Part shown: in pieces, positions 11,266-23,825 of the stretch | Position numbering within the stretch: the stretch's first letter is position 1 | How the letters are laid out: every line of letters begins with the position of its first letter | Assembly: GCA_030247855.1 (NCBI GenBank) | Contig: JAPDRN010000053.1 | Location: 62,001 to 126,000, forward strand | Direction: 5' to 3' | Origin: Knufia peltigerae | Taxonomy: Eukaryota > Ascomycota > Eurotiomycetes > Chaetothyriales > Trichomeriaceae | DNA: 64,000 bases | Program-made: the position numbers and the translations under genes | The notes under the pieces: generated by a model | Databases searched by the model: none | Told to the model about the DNA's origin: nothing | Seen by the model: only the letters and a program-made list of their open reading frames with translations

Positions 11266-14200
11266 GACATGGCATGATTGAGGATGGGTCAACTCTGTAC
11301 TGTAGGCAGCCGATGTTGTACACACCATCTCAACATTTTGGCTACCGTTTCTCCGTGCATAGCCGACAGGTGTCGAAGGGGCGCTTCGCCCTGGACGCAT
11401 GAACGACGTGCACGCCTTTTCTCAGACTCTTGACCGCCGTTGCTGCTACGGGTGCAACCATCAAGCATGTGGCTTGTACCAAAGATCGTCCGTCTCATGC
11501 CCTCAAACTAGATGACATTCTGCCACATTGCAGTGGGCTAATGCGTAGACACGCGCCGGCTAACCTTGTCCTACATTGCCATCGCTGGCTGGCCTCAGGA
11601 AGGCGATCATGACTCAAATGTCCAACTTACTGTGAGTTTGTCGGCGCTCCTTGCGGGACTAGCGGGACTGGAGAGACGAGAAATGCAAGGAGGACTGCTG
11701 GTGTGATGCTGCAAAGGGGAGATTTCCTAGGCGGGCGATGGCCCAGCGGGCTTGCGGCTAGAGCCGACCCTCACCCTCGCCTGCGCGGTGGGAGGCACTG
11801 CCTCGTCAATTTCTCCCTTGGGCTAGCTTCACAGCCAGAGGCCCTCCGCGATCCTTTAATCAACACCTAACGACGAACCTGCCAGCCGCCAGCGGGCCGT
11901 CTCCAAGCCAAATTCAAGAGAACACCGACTTGTGCTACCATATCACACCTTGGCTACACCCAGTGCACCAAGAGGTTTCCAGCAGTGATGCACAATAGAC
12001 CCTTCAAGCACCCGACACTCGCAAGTTGAGTTTGAAGGCATGCGATTGAATGGGGGAACCGAGGCTTACGCGGCATCCTCTGACCGGTCCTTCAGTGATC
12101 AGACGCAAGCTCGCAGAGAGGAGACTAGGATCACTGCTTGCAAGGGACAATCCCGCATCCGCCCGTCCAATCCCACAACATTTGCAGACAGTTGCAGATG
12201 AACCCCTCCTCTCAACACAACCAGCTCTTAAGGCGGGTCTAAGTGGCAGCTGGTCGACTGGGGTATGAGATATCGCAGCTCTCGAGCGGCTGCATCCATG
12301 CATGCATATGCAAGAGTCGACAGCGGCCTGATGGTCAAGTGACAATGATGCGTGGTTACATGGAGTCGGGCCACTGGACTTGGACATCATTCGCGTGAAG
12401 CGCGCTACTCTTCGCCGTTTATTATTGCAGTGTTTGGGGATTTGAGTCAAATGGCGCAGCCTTCTAACCTCATCTCGGCACACCGCCAATTGCATCCTGA
12501 GGCGCCCACCTTACAGTGCAGATTGTATTAACTAGTCCATTGCGGCCCAAGCCAGTCTAGTTGAGGAAGCGGCTAGAATGATCAAGGCTGGGTCGGGGCA
12601 CAATCTACAAGTGACAAGGTGCGAGTGATATCTGGTTTGTCCTACGTCGAAAGAGGTAGGTCACAAGTGAACGGAGCCGGCGCTGAAAGGCAAGCGACAA
12701 AATTGCCTTTCTGAGGGATGGTGCAAGCTGACACGACACACACTTTCATCGTTGCCGGCAGCCCCTACTGAAAGAGAATCTGCCCATTCGATGTGGGTGG
12801 CCTTCTGGGCCAATACTCGCACACCTTTGAGGAGCCGAGAAGTCATGACGACTGCCATTGAGTTTCAAAGTACCTCAAAGCTCGACCCGCATCAAAGCCT
12901 TCATCGCATTCGCAATCCATCCCAATGAGAGTGTGAGGTTCCGTACGAGTACAGTTTTGCTGATGGGCTTCTCCACGGGCGCGAAGCCGGCCGTTGTCGG
13001 CTAGCAAGACAGACTTTGTAAGTGAGAGGGATCAGCAGTGCTAGATGATAGTCGCCCATACTTCGTGGATTTTTTGCGCGCGAAGGTTACAGACCAACTG
13101 ACATTTGGGTTCCCCGATACTGTTTCGGGTGACCCAAGAGACTGGCGCCGCCTATTATCTCGCTTGGGCCAGCATGGAAGACGGCGTGGAATCTCGATCC
13201 GTAATATGGAGCCAGCAAAGAAAACCCCGTCACGCGTCTTCTCGTCGGCCACTGGAGACTTCTGCCAGACCGTAAGGCCCTGCGGAGCCCGGCCCAGCGT
13301 GCATGATGCGTGCAGAAATGGAGAGGGTACTTCGTCTGGTGGCCCATCATTACCCCCTAACTGCCTGACCTACGATGCCTTAGTACTTGCATATCCAGGA
13401 TATGCATGCTGCACGTTCTGAAAGGGCCGCTCCTCCCTCCTTCCCTGCCCTTCAGAAGCGAACTCAAACGACCTACCTGTCGTTTGATTTTGCATCCATG
13501 AACTCCAGTAGGAAACGATATCCTCGGTGTTATTCGTCTCTGGTGAGAGTGTCTTTTTGTGAGGCGTCGACAAAACGCCGACCGCTGAATTATAGGCGAG
13601 ATCCGCATCTTTCGTACAGAAACTACGAGTGTAAGTGTAGAAACCACCGAACCAGGGTGTACCTAGTACTATATGGTACAATAATGCCTACCTATCTAAT
13701 CTGTGGTAGTCAGTCTGCTAGCGATGACCCCCGTATCCTGTCCGCTGACTGCATAAGAAGAGGATATTGTCTCATTTACTCCGTATCGTAGCCAGGATTG
13801 TCCTCGTAGCAGTTAACCGAAGCAAAACAACCATCAACAACCTCACGGCAATTTTGCGGGCACTCAACATTCTTCTCAACACGGCCTACTCGGTAGCAAG
13901 GAAGGTAGATCCTTTGGCGGAGCAGGTTTATGCGATCTGCAAAAAGTGTGCTTGTAACTCTGGAACCAGCATTGTCCGCCACAAGAGCACTCATCTCCGG
14001 ACGAACAGACATTTTCTTCTCAAAGCCCGGAGCACGACTGGCTTTCTGGTTGTCCTAAAGGGAAGTTACACGAACAGCAAGACGTCGAGAAAAATTGATG
14101 CGAACCAATAGAGCGACTGAAGCTGGTATTATTGCGACCGCATGCTCCGTATACGACCTGAATTTACCCCTCAGCGTCTTGTTAGGTGAGACTAGCGACT

Positions 14201-15946
14201 GCCAGCACCGGCCAATTATCGATTGTAGAAGCAGCCGCCGCGAACACGGGCGTCCCGCCTTCTTCAGCACGCACTTGCACTGCATCAGGGATCCAGCATA
14301 GGGACGAACCTAGTGCGTTGCCATCCAGACGGTACCCTACGCAGTGGAGGACACGGCAATGCGCCTCGCACGTTGGCGACGGAGAGCGACCGAAGTGAGC
14401 TGAGAAGCCATTGAGCTGCTGCTCGTTACTCGAATCCCACTCGTACAGTACAACATCTTGCCTTCGGGGCCCCAGGGCACGCACTCGTACACAAATCTTC
14501 CCACCATATCCTGGACAACTGCAGCGTTCCAGCTCCGACCCTCACTGACATCCGGAACCCCTCGTCCTCTGAACCTGCTTCCACGCCCAGCATCCGCCCT
14601 TGCGCCCTCGCCTGGTCCCGAAGTGGACCCTGCGCGCTTTGTATCTGCCAGCTTACCTGCCAGCACCGACACAGCTTCCAATTATTCTCTGCCGTTCCCG
14701 TTACGGACACACCCTCCTTCTCGACGCCCGGATCCAATTGTCGTACTGCATTGGTCTGTGGACCGCCGGATCAGAAGGTGCCAAAGCGTCCTCCTTTTGA
14801 CTTCCCATCTTGGCTTGCGACCTACTCTACGGCTTCAGCTGCCAGGCGTACATCTAGCAGCTAGTGTCGCTGTCAGAGATAAAGTATCAATCGTGCCACA
14901 AGGGGGTCCCCTTTGCCATTTTCGCCAGATTCGTCGCCGAATTTTCCAGATCAAGAGGGAAAGAGGGGCAGAAAGACAAATCATCGTTGCACAGGGCGCG
15001 ATCCATGCCGAACACAAGCCGGGGTTGACAAGTGACACATCCGCAGCACAAGGGCAGGGAAAGGGAGAGATTTCCGTAAGAGTACCTCGTCGCTGTACGA
15101 GGTACCAGCAGCTACCGACGAGTACAAGCCAAGTATTCATCAAACCTCGAGGAGAGGAGAGAGCATCAGTCCGGTCAAGGCAAGCTGCGTCTCTAGCCAG
15201 GCACCCTCAACGCGCCCTCTCTCCCCCTCTTTTCTGAACGTGTTCTTTCGGGGCATTCACCTCAGCCCAGAAGTAACGACCACTAGTGAGCCTAAGCAGG
15301 TGCCACTCAAGTCATTGATTTTTCGGTGGAGCAGATTTTAGTGGCTAGAGTGGGAATCATTTTTGCGGCATCCCGGGGCCACACACTTTTCGCCAGCGCT
15401 GGCCCACGCCTAGTTTTTGGCTCTATCCGCCTATCGAAAATTTTAGGCTCATCACAAGGACAATCATCACCATCACCATCACCACCCTCAACACCACCAT
15501 TATTCAATCGCTTCGCGCAAGACACACCAGACCAGCAATTTCCTGTCTCTCCTCCGTGCCCAGTGCGCGCCGCTATTAGCAGTAGTCTTGGTTGGGACGA
15601 GCACAGACTTGCTACGCTACGGTGGTCGCAGCAGAGGTCACATCATCGCCTCCGCTGTGCCGTGCCGCTTTGGCAGTGCAGATAAACCCCTTGCTTAGGC
15701 ACACGCCTGCTTGCGCTACCGCCCTCCCTTCCCGACTCGCCGGGAAAGCCCTACTGTGCAGTACGAGCTATTATTCGTAGCATTCTGACGAAGGACTCGC
15801 ACTCCCTCCAACGCGTTTAGCCTTTCCAGAAGACGGCTGCCGACGTACAGCAGCTTTTCGCCAACAGCCTAGCGTCCCCCCTCTCGGTCAGAGGACCCAA
15901 AGTTCCCACAGGCTACCGGGGACACCTAGGGTCCCCTCCTTGGACA

Positions 15947-15983
15947 CTCCCTGGCCCTCCCTGGCCCTCCCTGGCCTCCCTGG
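15947..15983. repeat. tandem repeat, 10-nt unit CTGGCCCTCC
   Basis: Two perfect copies (15951-15960, 15961-15970) flanked by partial copies. It lies in the C-rich leader/promoter of the Zn2Cys6 gene. Confidence 0.8.
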
Positions 15984-16677
15984 ACGGTGCCTGAGGCGAC
16001 CCAGCAGCCTATAAGCCGCGCCGGACACCTTGCCACGCAGCTTAACAATCCACCCGCCGCCTTTCATCACACCTCCAATCATCCCTCCTCGACCGCTTCT
16101 CCTTCCCATCATCGTCATCCTTCAGCTTGTCACTTTCTCACCGACCCGTCCACTCTCACCTCGACTTCTCACCTCTTCTCACGCACGCACCGCATCTTCA
16201 AGACCACCGCTACCGCTCCTCCCTCGCCCTTCCTCCTCCCTCACCACCACCACCACCACCAAGACGGCTCTTCAGCCAACCTCTCCCCTCCCGTCATCCG
16301 CCCTCCCACGAACACCTGATCATCTCTCCTGCCAGGGCCGCGACTTGGGACCAAAACTTTTTCGCCCTTTCAGCAAATAATATCTGGGGGTCGATCGCCT
16401 CGCACGCTCCCTAGCAGCACTCTCTTCTTCCTCACCTTTTGTTTCCTTGCCGTGCAGTGCTTGCGACTGCGCGTCTCTCCTCTGCTGTCGACCTCAAGCT
16501 GGTTCTGCGGTCGATATCCCTTCGAACCTTTCCTTGCGAAACGCTCTGGGAGCCGACTCTTTCACCCCACGCCTCGACGGTCCTTTCTTTGCCGGTTTTC
16601 GTTAGCCTCGGTTCCTTCCTGGCCTTGTGTAACCTTTCCTTTGGGATTCTTCTATTCACCCATCACCATCGTTGATC

Positions 16678-18147
16678 ATGGCGCAAATGGCCGATCCCAG
16701 GGATGCCCAACGTCCTCAGTACCCCCCTCCGGACGACCCGAGTCAAGGTAGTTATTACGCCGCGCAGTCTCCCTCGAGACCGCCGGTGAGGGACGACCGC
16801 AGCTCGTATCCTCCGCCAGACCCAGCGCGTCCAGGCCAGTATCCGGATCCAAGAGCCGCACATTCATATCCTCCTCCTCAGTCGTGGGCGCCTCAGCATG
16901 CTGCGTATCCGCCTCCTTCTCACTATCCGGTAAGTCGAGATCGATCAGAACGGGGCACCAAACACACCGCTAACGTTGTCAAGGATCCTCAACATCAAGG
17001 TTATGGCTATCCGCCCAGGTCTGATGTCGGACAGCCGCCTCAGCCAATGCACCCCGACGCCTATCGCCTTCCCCCTCCATATCCTCCCCCAGGCTATTAT
17101 CCTCCGCAGCACTATGCTCCGCCACCACCTCCCGCAGCGGCGGCACCGCGGCAACGTACCGCGATAGCCTGCAAATATTGCCGAAAGAGAAAGGTGAGCA
17201 TTCCAGGGACGACGATGTGAAAAGTATGACCGGCTAACGGAGGATAGATTCGCTGCTCAGGCTACGATAGCTCACCCGATGGCCGCTGTCAGAATTGCGT
17301 GCGCTTCAATCAGCAATGTCTGTTCCACCCGGTGTCCTCACAAGCCGCCTTTGTACCTGCCAACGCCGTCTACGGACCCAATGCTGCTCGCGCGCCTGTG
17401 GCCGGCTCCGCGGACGCCCGTAATGGACACTATCCCCGTGAAGGAGAGCAACCAATGCTGTATGGTGCCCACGGACAACCCCTAGGACCTGCCGGACCTC
17501 ATGGACAACCCACGTACAATTATCCTCCACCTCAATCCCATGGATATCCTCCTCCGCAGCCCTACTCCTCCTACCCTCCTCCTGGCATGGCTCCCTACCC
17601 CCCGGCTGGATCCCCGTATGACCCTCAGGGGCAGGCTCAACCGGCCCAACATGATGATCGTGTCAGTCATAAGCGTCCCCCTCCTGATGATGACCCGCAT
17701 AACGAGAACACTCATTCGTCTCAGTCTCCTCATCCCAACTCTCGTCCTCGTCATAGCACATATGATTCTCGTGCCAACAGCAGCGGTAGCTACGAGTATG
17801 CTCCCAACAGTGGTGCCCCGACGTCACCTGCTACCTCCAACATGAGCTATCAATCTCACCCTCAGCCGCAAACTCATTACGCCAACGGCACCCAGTCTCA
17901 AAAGGGCACAGGTTCACCGTCACAGGGGTTGACGCCACAATCAGCACATAGTTTCAACTCGCCTCATCATGCACCAGTTCACGATGACGGTAGAACTCCG
18001 CCACCAGGTCAGTCTAACAGTTTGGTTAACAACCGGAGCATGAAGGTGCACGATATGCTTGGCAACCCTTCGGCGGCAGGAGTGCCTCCTGAACAACGGG
18101 CCAGAAACGACAATGAAATGCTGAGCAAACTCGACGGCAAGAAGTAA
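16678..18147 (+). CDS. Zn(II)2Cys6 transcription factor, Pro/Tyr-rich
   Basis: Three exons (16678-16929, 16984-17193, 17248-18147) give about 453 residues. The binuclear zinc cluster follows the spacing CX2CX6CX10CX2CX6C, at about residues 147, 150, 157, 168, 171 and 178. It reads CKYCRKRK then IRCSGYDSSPDGRCQNCVRF, with an intron exactly between the two halves. The cluster lies centrally, after an N-terminal region rich in PPP, Tyr and Gln, and is followed by more YPPP repeats and a Ser/Asn/His-rich tail. No fungal-specific middle homology domain is visible. DNA binding in the nucleus is expected from the cluster; target genes are unknown. Intron 1 is 54 nt, free of in-frame stops and a multiple of three, so its retention would simply add 18 residues. 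The long pyrimidine-rich upstream region suggests complex control. Confidence 0.93.
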
Positions 18148-19386
18148 GCGGTCTAATCGAGTTCGAAGTCGAACGAATTCCCAGATGCATGGAGCATCTT
18201 CAACACACGAGGGTTGATCAACTCAGAAACCGGCAAGCAATGAATTTGCTATGATCTTCCCGTATGGTCATCATCATACGCCAACCAACACTTTTGTCAA
18301 CCTTATTTTCTTATCGATTCCAAAAAGATACAACTTTCGGGGCAACCCAACATTTCCTTTATTTCCTTGTTCTTGTATCCCCCACAACAATCGGTCTTTA
18401 CTCGAAATTCGCCAGCGAATCTTATGGGAGGCTAGATTTTCAATGGATACCCACTGGGTGGCTGTTTGAGCAAAATCTTTTTCGATCGGTTGCGGCGGGG
18501 CAAAGCTGCAGTGGTCCAGGCAATCAGAGCCCTCTCTTTTGAACTGCGAACGGTGGAATGAAATGTAACTCGGGTGGCTGCCTGTTTTTATGCGATTGAA
18601 TGTTTTTGTTTTTGTGTACTATGGGAGGTTTTTTGTCAACGGTCCTTTCGAGCCTGCGCATATCATGGTGGGATCAGGTCACTTTCGCTGTATTCATAGT
18701 TACCACTTCATTTCCTTTCCCCCTCCTGTACAGCTGAGGTTCTAGAAGGACTTTTTTCTCTGTTCCAGAAGATTTTCAGGTGGAGAGGTGGTCAGAAAGC
18801 TCATCAGTCGAGGTTGGGGAGATGCGAGATGGAGTTGGAAGGGAGTTAATGGCAAAAGAGAATAGGGAGTGACCAAGACGGAGAGACAGACAGAGCGATG
18901 GGTCTACAAGTCCATGAAGGGCGGGACAGTACGAGCTGCCATCAAGTTTATCAGACTGGACTTTGTAGGCCCCTGGGGATTTGCACGGGCAACGAAGGAC
19001 GCGATACCAACAAGAAGCAAACGCTTGCGCGCGCACATATCACAGGGTCCGTTTTGAGCTGTCTAAAGTAATAGTTGAATGTGTACGGTTCTTTTGAATT
19101 TGCATCAACCTTTTCCGTGTAAATCTTGATCTTCATCGATGAATACCCGAGGCGGTAGGTATCGAGGTGATGATGACTTGAGATGATGCATCCAATCAAT
19201 GATCAATCGTGGACCACTGTCAGTATCTATATATGAGAAAAGGGATGTGACTTTGGAAAAACGAAAAATGTCGATTTTGGGTGAATGCCGTATTAGAGAA
19301 CTTGAATAAAAGGTTCGCAAAGGTTGAAAGCACCGCTATATGCTTTCCGCCAGACTGACTTGGTAATCTTACTGCCTGGAATACCA

Positions 19387-19406
19387 TCTCTCTCTCTCTC
19401 TCTCTA
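19387..19406. repeat. (CT)n microsatellite
   Basis: About ten CT units in a row. Confidence 0.9.
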
Positions 19407-20543
19407 TCTCGTCAAAAAGAAAACCCCAATCTTTTTGCGAATTAGGAACATATCCACAACAGCGAGTGTGTATCATCTTGTGGAGAGCGGTACTGACTGG
19501 GTCACACCACAGACGACGATGGCTTCGGTTCGCATCGAATGCCTTTGCCTTTTCTCCCTTTATCCTAGGAGGACCTCAATCGAGCTGAATCAATTTTGGT
19601 CCGCTGCTTTTGAAACCCAACCCTCCCGGAAAATATATCTGCTGTTTTGAACAAGACCGAAAGAAGGTACTGTTTGCGCGCGGCTTCTCTGATCTGACGC
19701 GGCTTTTTTCGGAACTTCGTTCAACTTCGACCGAGGCAAAAAAAATACGAATGAGAAAGGTCCTCCAAGAGTTTTGCAGAAAGCTCCTCAAACTGCGATC
19801 TCGTGTGTCGTACTGAGTGCGGTCCGCCATCACGGAAAAGAACTCCTTCTACTGTGATGTCGTCGTTGTCGTCGTGAGAGAGAGAGAGGACCAGACATGA
19901 AGCGTGTTTGTTATTGGTCCAAAGGTAAGGAGACCACACAAAACCAGGAATCCCACACGCACTGAAAGAGAGAACGATCAATCACAGATCTTTGACCTCG
20001 GAGGCTTGTCGAATTGTCATCCTGGATACCCACAGGTAAAAAGGGAGGCTTCGTTCGTGATCGATTTGGAACAGCCATATCCTTTGATTTCAATGATACG
20101 GTAGTTTCCTTCTTATTAGCTCTTCCTGAATGTAGTGTAATGCGAATGGGACTGAAAGACCAATAGTGGATGGAGGCACGAATGGTGCCAGAGTCGTCTG
20201 ATCAACGACCTCAATCTCAAGTGCACAGGGCTCCATCTGTCTAAATGCCGCACAGAGTCATCGAACAGCAACGTTGTTGTTAGCACTGATGTGGCTGGCA
20301 GAGCTTTGGACATGATCGTGGGGAACATTTGTCTGCAAGAGTATACATTCTTCTGGTTGTGGTATCCCTGTATGGTGTAAACGCCTCCGGGCACCTCAAA
20401 GCCACCGGGAAAAAATAACTCACATTGCATCAAGATACCCGTCCACCTGAGAGGGGCAATATCCAGCATACTCCCACGCAGAGCCACATTCTTTGGACCG
20501 TGAAGAGCAGGTCTCATGCTTACATGGTAAGCCGGGCTAGGTG

Positions 20544-21236
20544 TTTTGATGCGCCAGGATCTGCAAAAGAAATTCAATGCTATGAGGCCTGGAGTGGAAA
20601 CAATCGCCCACCCCCTCCTTTCTTGCACTTCTTGCTTGCTGTTGATTCCGCGTCGCCGGTACTTGTCGAAACACATCAGGTGTCATCGTCATACAGACGG
20701 TAGTTGGGTATGCTTGTTCGGGCGTTTTGATGAGCCAGCATCGAGCAAGGCCTGGGAGTACGTATATCTGCAGGCATTCCCCACGAATCCTCGCTTTTCG
20801 TTTACTACCTTCTCTTCTGCCTTCTCTCGCGTCTGCCTGCACACTTTGTACTCTGCACGCGCCATCGTTCATTGGAGAGTACCTTCACATACCTCACCAC
20901 CATAAGCAAAGCGATTTTGATCCGCCAAAACCGAACATGTTCAGGGCGTATAGTTATGAGGTCACCAACTCTTTGCTGCCGTTTCTTCCTTCGTTGTTTC
21001 ATCCACGTCCCGTCCATGAAGCCCATGTCGTTGTTCTGGAATAGGGCAGGAGCCAGGCCTGATGCTGACAAAGGATGGCTGGGTTTCTTCAGCTAGAATC
21101 GAAAGGGGTCGGCGTACATGAAATCGAAAACCAACCGCCTATCGTGTTTTAGGTTCCGTACGACACTATTCCACGTTATCGCCCCCGTAGGGAGTAGCTC
21201 ACATACCAAAACAGAACGATTTTGATGAGCCAGCAT
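20544..21236. repeat. four degenerate copies of a TTTTGATGnGCCAGnAT repeat
   Basis: Copies start at 20544, 20725, 20915 and 21220. The third and fourth also share their left flank (CTCAC, ACCA, a purine-rich stretch, then CGATTTTGAT). Read on the minus strand the first two encode similar peptides around W-R/L-I-K-T-P followed by A-Y. This looks like an old repeated element rather than chance, but no ends, terminal repeats or intact frame are visible. Confidence 0.45.
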
Positions 21237-21689
21237 GGAATATTTTTAGGTATAAATACCCGCCTTGATCCCAACCCTTTGGTCAACTTCCTGCAAGAGC
21301 AAACGTCCTCCTCTGTCGCCTGGGTCTTGTTTCTTCTGGGAATCTTGTCGGAGCTCCTTGGGTGGTAGTGGTGGAGTGATGGGCTGGTGGATTAGAAGCA
21401 CTGTGGACACATCTGGTATGACAGCTCTGATCAGAGGGTTTCCAGCATTTCTTCTGGTCTTTTGTGGCCGATGGAAGTTGCCCAAATTCGCCGCGTGAGT
21501 ATGTTGCGAGTGACTTTCCTATTGCTGTATAGGCAAGCCCTATACCCACGCCCACACAGAACTTGACTGCTTGATCAAGAAGGCGCTAGGGATGAAAGGT
21601 GTCGAGTACAGGAATCCATCGGTAAATCGAGACCATTTGCCTTTGCCCTCTTGTCTTCAGATCCTCATCTTCACAGGAAGATTTGACAA

Positions 21690-22740
21690 TGGCCAAGTCA
21701 GCGATGAGACCCCAGCTGTGTAAGACTCATTGCCTCAAAAGCCTTTGATGTATAGACAGCATCAAGCTCGTCGAGAGATCGAGGCTGGAAGGTGTAGGAG
21801 CTTTGCAGCCTGGAGATAGGATGCGTGAGCTCGGGCTGTTCCAGCAATTGGTTTGGTCCGATCTGACAGAGGTTTGTTGAGACGAATATCATCAGTAAAC
21901 CAGAACTTCTGGGCCCACAGCCGTCCAGCAGCATAGTTCGTCTGCAGAGAGCCTGGCCTTAGCTAAACCTACAACCTACTGTTGCATCCTCAAACTTCGC
22001 CGCCTGCATTCAAAAAGGCCCTGCTTGAAGCGGAGGTACGTTCCAGAGCTGTGGATCATGATCGAAGGGCATGACGGGCACAAGAGTCTCTTTTCTATCA
22101 AGCCTGGCACGCTGTAATTGTGTCATCATAGCTGGTTCGAGGCTGGGACAGTCATGATTCTCATTGAACGATGCTGGTCAGGTGTAGTATTTCGAGCTGT
22201 CGTCTATCGTACCCATCACATCCCAGTTGATGTTGGTTTGCCGTAAGATACACAAAAATCATCCGAGTATAGACAAACGTAGCAAGAGCGCCGAGTCCAA
22301 GCCTTCAAACAAGGTGGTTGTTAAATCGGAGGCCTTGCTCACCGAGTTTGGCTGCGTTGGAATATATCCACTTTGTCCGGTTGATGCCACACCCGGTGTA
22401 TGAATCTTGGGAGAGTTTGGAGCGCTGATGGTGGTCCATAATCAAATGGCTGAGCTGGTGGGGTTGTTCATCCTGCATCGGGAAGTTCCTAACGCAGAGA
22501 ACATCAACATGAACAAGAGGTTGCGGAGGACTTGTCAAAGGTTGGTACCAAGTCGCGAGGCGATGTTCCTGGGATGACAACGAGCTATCGCAGCTCTGTC
22601 CAGACTCATCATGTTTCCGCACGTTCGATGCCACTGTGAGTGACACTGGCACGACTTTGTGGCGTGGAGATATCGTAGCTTCGAGAAATGTGCTTTCTTA
22701 GAAGCATCCATATTTTGTTTCGCGCCTCCTTCTGCGGCTG
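21690..22740 (-). pseudogene. decayed or unresolved coding locus
   Basis: Three coding-looking minus-strand segments lie in order. The first is an open frame at about 22652-22338 ending in KWIYSNAAKLG, directly followed by a good GTGAGC donor. The second, about 22171-22013, contains RLDRKETLVPVMPFDHDP and QLWN. The third, about 21946-21768, contains GRLWAQKFWFTDDIRLNK. They join only through 36-39 nt introns, shorter than any other in the window, and the last then hits a stop just where a +1 frame would continue (residues DELDAVYTSKAFEAM). The protein is not recognised. A frameshifted pseudogene is the simplest reading; an unusual multi-intron gene remains possible. Confidence 0.3.
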
Positions 22741-23080
22741 GTCTTGATGGCCTAGCCCTGGTATGCGTTTCTTGACTTCTTTGTTGGCTCCCGATTACGT
22801 CCCGTATGTTGAGTTAGCATGAAAAGAGACTCATTTCAAAGCAGAGGCATGATGTCGTCGAGGAGAGAAAACTGATGTCCGCAAGGAAGAACCATTTTCC
22901 GGCACTGGAAAGACTAGTGCCAAGTGGGATTAGCTTCAATCTTCAACAACCACCAAACTGTTTATCCGCCTTCCATCATCACTTCAAACAACAATCTCAT
23001 CTTCATTCTGGTCACAGACTCTTTGAAGATCAATTCAAGTCGTTTATTGCTTGCCTCGACTGCTTAGAGGTTGGATCACA
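22741..23080. other. spacer / Vfa1 promoter
   Basis: Intergenic sequence before the Vfa1-like start. No motif was assigned. Confidence 0.4.
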
Positions 23081-23825
23081 ATGTCGTTACCATTCCCAAA
23101 CGTCTACCATCTACGAACAGTTGCCGAGGCGTCATCAAAAGCCTGTTTTGTCTGCTACAAACCAACTGTCAGAGTGCTGATAACACCAGACAATAAGGTA
23201 AGACTCATCATCAGATCAGCCTCCATCATGTGGATGTGATCCCTCTGCTCTTCCCGTTCCAACAGACTTTTGCTAGGACTTTTTCTACATTTGCCCGTCC
23301 CACTTATCTGACAAGGGCTTTGCTTCGCCTGTTGTTGATGCTGAGGCGGAAGCTGCAAAGAAGAAGAAAGAATTGATGGAGAAAGAAATTGAAAAGGTAA
23401 AACAAGAGTACGAAGAAAAGCAAAAGAAAAGAAAGGCAAAGAAAAAGTCCAACGATGACAAGGACAAGAAAAAGGACAGCGTTGATGACGACGACGATAA
23501 GGCTGAGAAAGAAAGGGATGAGAAGGTGAGGATCTAACTCACCTAGTAGTACATTCGTCGTAACATGCTGTCCCAGATCAAAGCTCTCCAGGCTGGTGAA
23601 AGTCTGGCTCCCAAAGCTGAGGACCTGCCCCGTGTGTATGCATTGCAGAAGTATGTCATCTCTCTTGTCCGTCCAGCACGAGATCAATCGGCTCACCATT
23701 CATTCAGAAACTTCTTCCAAATGAGGATCGATCGACAACGCCAAATGGAAATCGCAAAGCGCAATCAGCAACGAATAAAAGATCCAAATTTCTTTCCAGC
23801 GGCGCCTCGGGGTGACATTGCTTGA
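23081..23825 (+). CDS. VFA1: Vps4-associated protein 1 homologue (DUF1742)
   Basis: Four exons (23081-23197, 23277-23525, 23577-23650, 23708-23825) give 185 residues. The N-terminus MSLPFPNVYHLRTVAEAS leads into a zinc-finger-like pair, CFVC near residue 22 and ICPSH after the first intron, as in DUF1742 proteins. The middle is a Lys/Glu-rich coiled coil (about 60-125). The C-terminus NFFQMRIDRQRQMEIAKRNQ then PNFFPAAPRGD matches the conserved end of the family. Yeast Vfa1 binds the AAA-ATPase Vps4 and stimulates its ATPase activity in ESCRT-III disassembly at endosomes; the same is inferred here. The introns are 51-79 nt GT-AG with clear CTAAC branch points in several cases. Confidence 0.88.

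Larger units (their letters stand above)
9340..16677. other. 7.3-kb gene-poor region upstream of the Zn2Cys6 regulator
   Basis: No convincing protein was found on either strand. The longest open frame (259 codons, 14458-15237) begins with TTG and has no internal ATG. Up to about 14 kb the sequence looks like ordinary non-coding DNA, with a repeat fragment near 11.2 kb (also seen near 20.5 kb) and one CGGAGTAC motif at 10649. From about 15.3 kb it becomes C+T-rich, with CAT/CAC runs (15464-15490, 16236-16262) and a 10-nt tandem repeat (15947-15983). This resembles a long pyrimidine-rich promoter or 5' leader of the regulator at 16678. Confidence 0.5.
18148..21689. other. gene-poor region downstream of the regulator
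   Basis: The first kilobase looks like an AT-rich 3' UTR and spacer. A (CT)n microsatellite lies at 19387-19406 and a local repeat family at 20.4-21.24 kb (both listed). The 186-codon minus-strand frame at 20116-20676 overlaps these repeats and matches no family known to me. Confidence 0.45.

Noticed and set aside
14458..15237. 259-codon open frame upstream of the Zn2Cys6 gene
   Set aside because: It starts at TTG, has no internal ATG, shows no domain, and sits in C-rich DNA where stops are rare.
20116..20676. 186-codon minus-strand frame
   Set aside because: It overlaps the degenerate repeat copies, matches no family and has no partner exons.
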